DNA of 19,199 nt from positions 1-19,199 of the forward strand of contig JAYUGJ010000008.1 in assembly GCA_043738425.1 (NCBI GenBank), read 5' to 3'. The DNA is from PBB1 sp043738425. Lineage in GTDB: Bacteria > Pseudomonadota > Gammaproteobacteria > Burkholderiales > Burkholderiaceae_C. The translations under genes and the position numbers were made by a program. A model generated the notes under the pieces. The model made no database searches, was not told where the DNA came from, and saw only the letters and a list, made by a program, of their open reading frames with translations. Numbering within the stretch: position 1 is the stretch's first letter; every line of letters starts with the position of its first letter. Below are positions 1 through 5,932 of the stretch, one piece after another.

Positions 1-82
1 AGGTGGTCTTGCCGTGGTCGACGTGTCCTATCGTGCCTACGTTGACGTGCGGCTTGGTCCGCTCAAATTTGCCTTTTGCCAT
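1..82 (-). CDS. tuf: Elongation factor Tu, N-terminal fragment (runs off window)
   Basis: The minus strand from 82 encodes [20 protein letters not shown] followed by VDHGKTT, the N-terminus of EF-Tu including the G1/P-loop GHVDHGKT that binds GTP phosphates. EF-Tu delivers aminoacyl-tRNA to the ribosomal A site. Only about 27 codons are present. The ATG at 82-80 follows a GGAGAAAACGAA leader, giving a good Shine-Dalgarno. Three tRNA genes lie directly upstream on the same strand, the classical tRNA-tufB arrangement, so tuf is probably co-transcribed with them. Identification is very secure; whether this is the tufA or tufB copy is inferred from the tRNAs only. Confidence 0.97.
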
Positions 83-136
83 TTCGTTTTCTCCGAATAC
101 GAGACTGAAGACCCACCGCCGATTGGCTTAAAAAAC

Positions 137-211
<75 letters not shown>

Positions 212-284
212 AATGTCTGACTACTGCTGCTGCCGCCCAAACGGCAATTAGTTCGGGGCAAAGCAGGTAAAACGACCCAAATTC

Positions 285-358
285 TGGAGCGGGAGACGGG
301 AATCGAACCCGCGTGATTAGCTTGGAAGGCTAGAGTTCTACCATTGAACTACTCCCGC
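285..358 (-). tRNA. glyT: tRNA-Gly (anticodon TCC)
   Basis: Cloverleaf on minus: acceptor GCGGGAG/CTCCCGC, D arm GTTC/GAAC, loop CTTCCAA (anticodon TCC), T loop TTCGATT, discriminator T and encoded CCA. The first anticodon-stem pair (27-43) is a C-A mismatch and the 49-65 pair is G-U, but all other stems are intact, so I treat the gene as functional. It is the middle member of the tRNA-tuf cluster. Confidence 0.96.
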
Positions 359-409
359 ACTGGGCCCTCCGCGCCGAAGCCCAAAGGGATCGAAAACGTC
401 TATTCACCG

Positions 410-495
410 TGGTGGAGGAGGCTGGATTCGAACCAGCGTACTCGTTAGAGGGCAGATTTACAGTCTGCTGCCATTAACCACTCGGCCACCCCTCC
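410..495 (-). tRNA. tyrU: tRNA-Tyr (anticodon GTA)
   Basis: A class II tRNA with a long variable arm on minus. Acceptor GGAGGGG pairs with CTCCTCC with one G-U. The anticodon loop carries GTA between CAGA and TCTG stem arms, the T loop is TTCGAAT, and the 3' CCA is encoded (412-410). It is the first gene of the Tyr-Gly-Thr-tuf cluster; the leading tRNA-Thr (thrU) found in E. coli is absent here. Confidence 0.97.
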
Positions 496-511
496 GCGGC
501 GAGCCCGAGAG

Positions 512-540
512 CTTATCACGCGAATTGAGGCGCGTGGCAG
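512..540 (-). promoter_or_regulatory. Candidate sigma-70 promoter of the tRNA-tuf cluster
   Basis: Reading minus, CTGCCA (540-535) is 17 bp upstream of GATAAG (517-512), each matching consensus at 4 of 6 positions. Predicted transcription start is near 505, about 10 nt before mature tRNA-Tyr. The following bases are G/C-rich, as in stringently controlled stable-RNA promoters. It sits in the 51-bp gap after the ung stop. Inferred by eye only. Confidence 0.35.
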
Positions 541-546
541 CCTGTT

Positions 547-1317
547 TCAGCGCGCAAGCGCTGGTTCAACCGACCAATCCAGCGCAGTCGCGTGCATCCC
601 GCACCCAGCCAAATAGCGCGTAGCCGCCTCGAAGTGCCCACATCCCATGAACGGCAGCGGCGGTCGCCACGCTGCCAACGGCGACGGATGGCTGCTGCGC
701 AGCACCAAATGCGGTGGAGCAGCCGCCGCGATCAGCCCCGCTTTGGCTTGCGCGTGGGCACCCCACAGCATAAAAACCTTCGGCACCGGATCCCGTGCGG
801 CGGCCGCGATGACCGCATCGGTAAGCTGGTGCCAACCCAGTTTGGCGTGGCTGGCAGCCGCTTGGGCCTCGACCGTCAGGCTGGCATTGAGCAGCAGCAC
901 GCCACGTGCGGCCCACGCGCCCAGATGGCCATGCGCTGGAAGTGCCGTCGGCACATTGCGGCCGACTTCTTTGAAGACATTGACCAAACTGGGCGGAACG
1001 CGCACGCCGCGCGGCACCGAAAACGCCAACCCTTCGGCCTGACCAGCACCGTGGTACGGGTCCTGTCCCAAGATAACGACGCGGGTTCGGGCCAACGGCG
1101 TCAGCTCCAGCGCTCTGAAAACCTGCGCCGGGTACACAGGGGTGCCTGCCTTCACGCGGCGATCAATTTCGTCGATCAGCCGCCTGCCCACTGCACTGGT
1201 GCGCCACGCTTCGACATGCGACCTCCAGTCAGATGCCAGCGAGTCGACCAACGTGTCGATCGGCTCGCGCAACTTCGAGGTCTCGGCAGTCGCCTGCGCT
1301 TTCGGCCACCGGCTCAC
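547..1317 (-). CDS. ung: Uracil-DNA glycosylase (family 1)
   Basis: 256 aa. It cleaves uracil from DNA to start base-excision repair after cytosine deamination or dUTP misincorporation. The water-activating loop GQDPYH is at residues 84-89 (catalytic Asp86) and the HPSPL loop at 210-214 (His210). The segment LLLNASLTVE at 141-150 is the family's uracil-recognition strand. Length is slightly above the usual 220-230 aa because of a longer N-terminus. The start is GTG at 1317-1315, overlapping the trpC TGA as GTGA, which implies translational coupling. It is the last gene of the trp operon; no terminator is obvious before the tRNA promoter. No clear Shine-Dalgarno precedes the GTG, so the exact start is less certain than the function. 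Confidence 0.95.
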   Translation of the reverse strand: MSRWPKAQATAETSKLREPIDTLVDSLASDWRSHVEAWRTSAVGRRLIDEIDRRVKAGTPVYPAQVFRALELTPLARTRVVILGQDPYHGAGQAEGLAFSVPRGVRVPPSLVNVFKEVGRNVPTALPAHGHLGAWAARGVLLLNASLTVEAQAAASHAKLGWHQLTDAVIAAAARDPVPKVFMLWGAHAQAKAGLIAAAAPPHLVLRSSHPSPLAAWRPPLPFMGCGHFEAATRYLAGCGMHATALDWSVEPALAR

Positions 1318-2105
1318 TGGAACAGGTCGGCGAGCGCGGCTCCGGGGTCGGCCGCACGCATGAAGGCCTCGCCGACCAAGAACGCGGACACATTCGCGCG
1401 ACGCATGCGAATCACATCAGCGCGCGCAGTCACGCCACTTTCAGTGATCAGCACGCGATCCGTGGGCACCTGGTTCAACAGCCCCAGCGTGGTGTCGAGC
1501 GTGACGTCGAAGGTGCGCGGGTTGCGGTTGTTGATGCCGACCAACGGCGTCTTCAGGCGCAGTGCGCGGTCGAGCTCCACGCCGTCGTGCACTTCGACCA
1601 ACACCGCCATGCCCAGCGCGTGCGCCTGCGCCTCGAGGTCGACCATCTCGGCATCGTCCAGACACGCGGCGATCAACAAAATGCAGTCCGCACCCATCGC
1701 GCGCGCTTCGAACACCTGGTAAGCATCGACCATGAAATCTTTGCGCAGCACCGGTAACGCGCACGCCGCGCGCGCCTGTTTCAAAAAATCGACCGAGCCC
1801 TGAAAAAACTGCACATCGGTCAGCACGCTGAGGCACGCGGCTCCGCCTTGCTCGTAACTCTGCGCGATATCGGCAGGCACGAAATGCTCGCGCAACACGC
1901 CTTTGCTCGGACTGGCTTTTTTGACTTCCGCGATGACTGCGGCACGACCATCGCGCAGCTTGGCGCGCATGGCACCGACGAAATCGCGCAGCCCGCCCAA
2001 CGACTCGGCTTCGCGACGCAACGACGCCATGTCGCGCAGCGCGCGGGCGGCACGAATCTCATCGCGCTTGACCGCGACGATGCGATTCAAGATGTCGCTG
2101 CTCAT
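1314..2105 (-). CDS. trpC: Indole-3-glycerol phosphate synthase
   Basis: 263 aa. It converts CdRP to indole-3-glycerol phosphate in tryptophan synthesis, in the cytoplasm. Beta/alpha-barrel signatures are in order: AEVKKASPSKG (59-69, catalytic Lys), LRKDFMVDAYQV, a VLVEVHD strand, VGINNRN, ITESGV and the phosphate-gripping FLVGEAFM. The open frame extends further upstream, but ATG at 2105 is preferred. It follows GGGAG by about 7 nt, overlaps the trpD stop as ATGA, and begins exactly where the family begins (MSSDILNRIVAVKRDEI). It is monofunctional, with no fused TrpF domain; trpF and trpAB are outside this window. Confidence 0.97.
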   Translation of the reverse strand: MSSDILNRIVAVKRDEIRAARALRDMASLRREAESLGGLRDFVGAMRAKLRDGRAAVIAEVKKASPSKGVLREHFVPADIAQSYEQGGAACLSVLTDVQFFQGSVDFLKQARAACALPVLRKDFMVDAYQVFEARAMGADCILLIAACLDDAEMVDLEAQAHALGMAVLVEVHDGVELDRALRLKTPLVGINNRNPRTFDVTLDTTLGLLNQVPTDRVLITESGVTARADVIRMRRANVSAFLVGEAFMRAADPGAALADLFQ

Positions 2106-3175
2106 GGTGCCGCTCCCGCAGCCGCGGCCAGCGATTGCGTCGCACTGACAAATTGATGCAGCTTTGCACGCGCCGCGCCCGACTCCAGTGCCTGGCGCGC
2201 CAACGCAATGCCTTGCGCCACCGTCGATGCCACGTCGGCCGCGTACAGCGCTGTGCCTGCATTCAACAGCACGATGTCGCGCGCCGGGCCGGCTTGGTTG
2301 TCGAGCACGGCCAACAACATTCGTTTGGAGTCCTCCGGCGTGTCGACGCGCAGCGCGCGCTGGCTGGCCATCGGCAGGCCGAAATCCTCCGGATGGATTT
2401 CGTACTCTCGCAGTTCGCCGTCCTTGATTTCGCACACCAGCGTCGACGCGCCGAGCGTCACTTCATCCATGCCGTCGCGGCCGTAGACCACCAATGCATG
2501 GTGGGCACCGAGCCGTTGCAGCGCGCGGGCTTGGATGCCCACCAGATCCGCATGAAACACGCCCATCAATATGTGGGTGGCACCGGCCGGGTTGGTCAGC
2601 GGACCCAGGATGTTGAAGATGGTGCGCACGCCGAGTTCACGGCGCACCGGCGCGACGTTTTTCATCGCCGGGTGGTGCGCAGGCGCAAACATGAAGCCCA
2701 CACCGACCTCGTCGATGCAGTGCGCAATGGCTGCTGGCGACAACGCGAGGTGCACGCCCAACGCTTCGAGCACATCGGCACTGCCCGACTTGCTCGACAC
2801 GCTGCGGTTGCCGTGTTTGCTGACGCGCGCACCGGCCGCAGCCGCCACGAACATGCTGCACGTCGAGATATTGAAGGTGTGCGAACCATCGCCACCGGTG
2901 CCGACGATGTCGACCAGATGGCGGGTGTCGGGCACCTCGACTTTGATCGAAAACTCGCGCATGACTTGTGCGGCGGCGGTGATTTCACCCACCGTTTCTT
3001 TCTTCACGCGCAGGCCGGTCAGCAAGGCCGCCAGCGTGGCGGGCGCTACGTCGCCGGCCATGATGCGGCGCATCAGCAGCACCATCTCGTCGTGAAAAAT
3101 TTCACGGTGATCGATCAGCCGCGCCAGCGCTTGCTGATCGGTGAAACCGCCCTGGCCTGTCGCGCCGTGGCTCAT
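2102..3175 (-). CDS. trpD: Anthranilate phosphoribosyltransferase
   Basis: 357 aa. It transfers the phosphoribosyl group of PRPP to anthranilate. The glycine-rich PRPP loop GTGGDG is at 92-97, followed by HTFNIST. The segment from KHGNRSVSSKSGSADVLEAL (about 120-139) is the family's second signature, contacting pyrophosphate and anthranilate. The N-terminal helical domain carries the usual RRIMAGDVAPATLAALLTGL segment. TrpD is not fused to the TrpG amidotransferase, unlike in enteric bacteria. The stop overlaps the trpC ATG and the start overlaps the trpG TGA, both as ATGA, so translation of the whole block is probably coupled. Length is normal (about 340-350 aa). Confidence 0.97.
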   Translation of the reverse strand: MSHGATGQGGFTDQQALARLIDHREIFHDEMVLLMRRIMAGDVAPATLAALLTGLRVKKETVGEITAAAQVMREFSIKVEVPDTRHLVDIVGTGGDGSHTFNISTCSMFVAAAAGARVSKHGNRSVSSKSGSADVLEALGVHLALSPAAIAHCIDEVGVGFMFAPAHHPAMKNVAPVRRELGVRTIFNILGPLTNPAGATHILMGVFHADLVGIQARALQRLGAHHALVVYGRDGMDEVTLGASTLVCEIKDGELREYEIHPEDFGLPMASQRALRVDTPEDSKRMLLAVLDNQAGPARDIVLLNAGTALYAADVASTVAQGIALARQALESGAARAKLHQFVSATQSLAAAAGAAP

Positions 3176-3756
3176 GCTTTCAAGTCCAAAAAATTCTTCA
3201 GCATCGCGTGTCCGTGCTCGGTCAAGATCGATTCGGGATGGAATTGCACGCCTTCGAGTGGCGTGGCCGTGCCGGCCAATTCGCGGTGCCGCACGCCCAT
3301 GATTTCGCCGTCTTCCGAAGTAGCGGTGACCAGCAGTTCAGCCGGCAACGAATCGCGTTCAATCGCCAGCGAGTGGTACCGAATCACGGTGAACTTTTTC
3401 GGCAGCGCGGTGAACACGCCGCGCGCATCGGTTGCAATCACGCTGGTCTTGCCGTGCATTTGCACCTGCGCACGGATCACTTTGCCGCCGAGTGCGGCAC
3501 CAATACTTTGGTGCCCCAAACACACGCCGAGGATCGGCAGCTTGCCGGCGAAGTGACGGATCGCGGCGACACAAATGCCCGCCTCGGCAGGCGAGCACGG
3601 GCCGGGCGACAACACCAGCCGATCGGGGCGCAAATCAGCGATGCCTTCGAGCGTGAGCTCGTCGTTGCGGAACACCCGCACGTCTTCGCCCAACTCGGCA
3701 AAGTACTGCACCAAATTGAAGGTGAAGCTGTCGTAGTTGTCGATCATCAACAGCAT
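3172..3756 (-). CDS. trpG: Anthranilate synthase glutamine amidotransferase subunit
   Basis: 194 aa, class I glutamine amidotransferase that supplies ammonia to TrpE. The catalytic triad is visible: Cys79 in LGVCLGHQSIG, and His173 and Glu175 in GVQFHPESILTEHG. The oxyanion segment LSPGPCSP is at 49-56. In many betaproteobacteria and pseudomonads this subunit also serves PabB in folate synthesis; nothing here decides that. The start ATG at 3756 is one base after the trpE stop (TGA-C-ATG) and is preceded by GAAGAAGG. Its stop overlaps the trpD start by 4 nt. Confidence 0.97.
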   Translation of the reverse strand: MLLMIDNYDSFTFNLVQYFAELGEDVRVFRNDELTLEGIADLRPDRLVLSPGPCSPAEAGICVAAIRHFAGKLPILGVCLGHQSIGAALGGKVIRAQVQMHGKTSVIATDARGVFTALPKKFTVIRYHSLAIERDSLPAELLVTATSEDGEIMGVRHRELAGTATPLEGVQFHPESILTEHGHAMLKNFLDLKA

Positions 3757-3757
3757 G

Positions 3758-5263
3758 TCAAAAACCTTCTTCGACCAACTCGGCAGCGCGAATCAGCGCG
3801 CGCGCTTTGGCTTCGGTTTCGCGCCATTCGAGCTCGGGAACCGAGTCGGCCACCACACCGGCGGCGGCTTGCACGTACAGGGTTTGGTCTTTGATGATGC
3901 CGGTGCGAATCGCGATCGCCACGTCCATGTCGCCGGCAAAACTCAGGTAGCCGCAAGCACCGCCGTAGATGCCGCGCTTGACCGGCTCCAGCTCGTCGAT
4001 GATTTGCATCGCGCGCACTTTCGGCGCGCCGGTCAGCGTGCCAGCAGGAAACGTGGCCTTCAGCACATCGAGGTTGGTGATGCCGTCTTTCAGCAAACCC
4101 TCGACGTTGCTGACGATGTGCATCACGTGTGAATAGCGCTCGACGGTGAATGCTTCGGTAACTTTGACGCTGCCGGTTTTCGCAATGCGCCCGATGTCGT
4201 TGCGCGCCAGGTCGATCAGCATGACGTGCTCGGCGCGCTCCTTCGGGTCGGCGTTGAGCTCGGCTTCCAGCGCCAGATCGAGCTCGGGCGTGGCACCGCG
4301 CGGGCGCGTACCGGCCAGCGGGCGAATGGTGACTTTGTCGCCCTGCAACGTGTGCTCGCGGCGCACCAGAATTTCGGGTGACGCACCAACGATTTGAAAG
4401 TCGCCCATGTCGTAGAAGTACATATACGGCGAGGGGTTCAGCGAGCGCAATGCGCGGTACAAACTGAGCGGGCTCTCGGTGTAGCGCTTGCGCAGCCGCT
4501 GACCGACTTGCACCTGCATCATGTCGCCCGCAGCGATGTATTCCTTGGCCTTCAACACCGCGGCGATGTAATCGCTTTTGGCAAAGTCGCGCAGCACCTC
4601 GTTCGTTGCACCGGGCTTGACGCTGGGTGCCGCGACGCTGTGTTGCAGCCGGTCGGCCAGCTCGGCTAAACGCTGCTTGCCGCGCAGCAACGCGCCGGCT
4701 TGCGTTGGGTCGGCATAAACAATCAGCGACAGGCGGCCCGACAGGTTGTCGATGACTGCCAACTCTTCGCATTGCAATAGCAAGATGTCCGGCGTTCCCA
4801 GCCCACCGGGCAACTCGGTGTGCGCCAGCTTGGGCTCGATCGATCGCACTGCGTCGTAGCCGAAGTAGCCGGCCAAGCCACCGCAAAAGCGCGGCAAGCC
4901 AGGTTGCAACGCGACTTTGAACCGCTGCTGATAGGCCGCGATGAAATCGAGCGGGTTGCCGGTATGGGCTTCCACCACCACACCGTCGGTCACCACCTCG
5001 GTCGCAAAGCCGGTGGCCCGCAACAGCGTGCGCGCCGGCAAACCGATGAACGAATAGCGACCAAACCGTTCGCCGCCGACCACCGATTCCAACAAAAAAC
5101 TGTGGCGACGCCCGCTTGCCGACGGCCGGCCAGCCGCATCGGTGCAGGCCAGCTTGAGATACAGCGACAACGGCGTTTCCAGGTCGGCGAACGCCTGCGC
5201 GATCAGCGGAATGCGGTTGTAGCCTTGGTCGGCAAGTTGCTCAAAGTCGGTGTCGGTGATCAC
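3758..5263 (-). CDS. trpE: Anthranilate synthase component I
   Basis: 501 aa. It makes anthranilate from chorismate with TrpG. N-terminal domain: LLES at 57-60 is the tryptophan feedback-binding motif, so allosteric inhibition is likely retained. C-terminal chorismate-binding domain: IRPLAGTRPRG, EHVMLIDLARNDIGR, GTLTGAPKVRAMQIIDELEP and GIYGGACGYLSFAGDMD. The frame stays open to 5377, with an in-frame ATG at 5344. I choose GTG at 5263 because GGAGG (5278-5274) lies 10 nt upstream and the product begins MITDTDFEQLADQGYNRIPL, as in betaproteobacterial TrpE. The extra upstream residues are unlike the family and would be encoded by the leader hairpin. First gene of the operon. Confidence 0.96.
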   Translation of the reverse strand: MITDTDFEQLADQGYNRIPLIAQAFADLETPLSLYLKLACTDAAGRPSASGRRHSFLLESVVGGERFGRYSFIGLPARTLLRATGFATEVVTDGVVVEAHTGNPLDFIAAYQQRFKVALQPGLPRFCGGLAGYFGYDAVRSIEPKLAHTELPGGLGTPDILLLQCEELAVIDNLSGRLSLIVYADPTQAGALLRGKQRLAELADRLQHSVAAPSVKPGATNEVLRDFAKSDYIAAVLKAKEYIAAGDMMQVQVGQRLRKRYTESPLSLYRALRSLNPSPYMYFYDMGDFQIVGASPEILVRREHTLQGDKVTIRPLAGTRPRGATPELDLALEAELNADPKERAEHVMLIDLARNDIGRIAKTGSVKVTEAFTVERYSHVMHIVSNVEGLLKDGITNLDVLKATFPAGTLTGAPKVRAMQIIDELEPVKRGIYGGACGYLSFAGDMDVAIAIRTGIIKDQTLYVQAAAGVVADSVPELEWRETEAKARALIRAAELVEEGF

Positions 5264-5278
5264 AAAACGGGGCCCTCC

Positions 5279-5329
5279 GCAGCCCGCAAGCTGCGCTGTG
5301 CAAACTCGCCCCACATTATTGCGGGCTGC
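5279..5329 (-). promoter_or_regulatory. trpE leader hairpin abutting the ribosome-binding site
   Basis: A perfect 11-bp inverted repeat: GCAGCCCGCAA at 5279-5289 and TTGCGGGCTGC at 5319-5329, separated by 29 nt. In the trpE mRNA the 3' arm ends one base before the Shine-Dalgarno GGAGG. No tandem Trp codons and no long U-run follow, so it is not a classical trp attenuator. It may be a translational control or RNA-stability element. The loop also holds GGGGC, which could pair with GCCCC just after the Shine-Dalgarno as an alternative fold. Confidence 0.55.
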
Positions 5330-5370
5330 CAGTGAACGCCGCATCGATCGCACCGGAGCCGCGTCACTTT

Positions 5371-5390
5371 GCGTCACTTTGCATCCCCTG
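5371..5390. repeat. Two tandem copies of a 10-bp repeat in the trpE/apaG promoter region
   Basis: GCGTCACTTT occurs twice back to back (5371-5380, 5381-5390), between the divergent trpE and apaG genes. One-helical-turn spacing suits a dimeric regulator or an upstream promoter element, but no known operator consensus was recognised. Confidence 0.5.
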
Positions 5391-5420
5391 TGTCAGCTCG
5401 CGGCTGCCTAGAATGCAGCG

Positions 5421-5795
5421 ATGTCGAATCCCGCTTTCACCTGCACTGTCGCCGTCAGGCACCTCGCTGAGCAATCCGATCCGCAGGCCAACCAATACGC
5501 CTTCGCCTACACGGTGACGATTCGCAACACCGGTGACACCACCGCGCAACTGGTGGCGCGGCATTGGGTGATCACCGACGCAGAAAACCATACCGAAGAA
5601 GTGCGCGGGCTGGCGGTGGTCGGCCACCAGCCGGTGCTCAAGCCCGGCGAACATTTCGAGTACAGCAGCTGGACCCGCATTGCCACACCGCACGGCACCA
5701 TGCGCGGCACCTTCATGTGCATGACCGACGAGGCTGAGCCATTCGATGCGCAGGTGCCCGAGTTCGGCCTCACGCTTGCGTCGGCGCTGCACTGA
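5421..5795 (+). CDS. apaG: ApaG/CorD family protein
   Basis: 124 aa, the usual length for ApaG (about 125). It is a single Fn3-like beta-sandwich domain of uncertain biochemical role; family members are linked to cobalt/magnesium tolerance and to diadenosine tetraphosphate levels. Signature stretches include EQSDPQANQYAFAYTVTIRN, LVARHWVITDA, EVRGLAVVGHQPVLKPGEHF and GTMRGTFMCM. ATG at 5421 matches the family start. There is no Shine-Dalgarno, and a TAGAAT box at 5409-5414 is close enough that the mRNA could be leaderless. It is divergent from trpE, and its stop codon lies inside the first unit of the 11-bp array. Confidence 0.95.
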   Translation: MSNPAFTCTVAVRHLAEQSDPQANQYAFAYTVTIRNTGDTTAQLVARHWVITDAENHTEEVRGLAVVGHQPVLKPGEHFEYSSWTRIATPHGTMRGTFMCMTDEAEPFDAQVPEFGLTLASALH

Positions 5796-5920
5796 CGCCG
5801 CACTGACGTCGCACTGCTTGCCGTTTGTTGGTCGTTTGTTGGTCGTTTGTTGGTCGTTTGTTAGCGGTTTATCAGGCGTTTGTTGGTTATTTTTCGGCCG
5901 CTTTTTAGTCGCATGTTGGA
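5789..5920. repeat. 12-unit, 11-bp periodic array between apaG and the Gcr-like gene
   Basis: Reading in one fixed 11-bp register from 5789 gives three GC-rich units (GCACTGACGCC, GCACTGACGTC, GCACTGCTTGC). Nine T-rich units follow: three exact CGTTTGTTGGT (5822-5854), CGTTTGTTAGC, GGTTTATCAGG, another exact CGTTTGTTGGT (5877-5887), then three decayed copies. The apaG stop lies in unit 1, and the array ends 12 nt before the next start codon. No hairpin or T-run terminator is present. Confidence 0.85.
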
Positions 5921-5932
5921 TCACGGTCTGAA

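Noticed and set aside
592..1722. Long plus-strand open frame (376 codons) over ung and trpC
   Set aside because: It is antisense to two well-identified genes; the product is Arg/His/Gln-rich and matches nothing. Such shadows are normal in high-G+C DNA.
2135..3556. 473-codon plus-strand open frame over trpD and trpG
   Set aside because: Antisense shadow of two enzymes with intact motifs; no ribosome site and atypical composition.
5279..5329. Classical trp attenuator with leader peptide
   Set aside because: No tandem Trp codons and no terminator U-run. The short upstream frames (for example MQSDAK) lack Trp.
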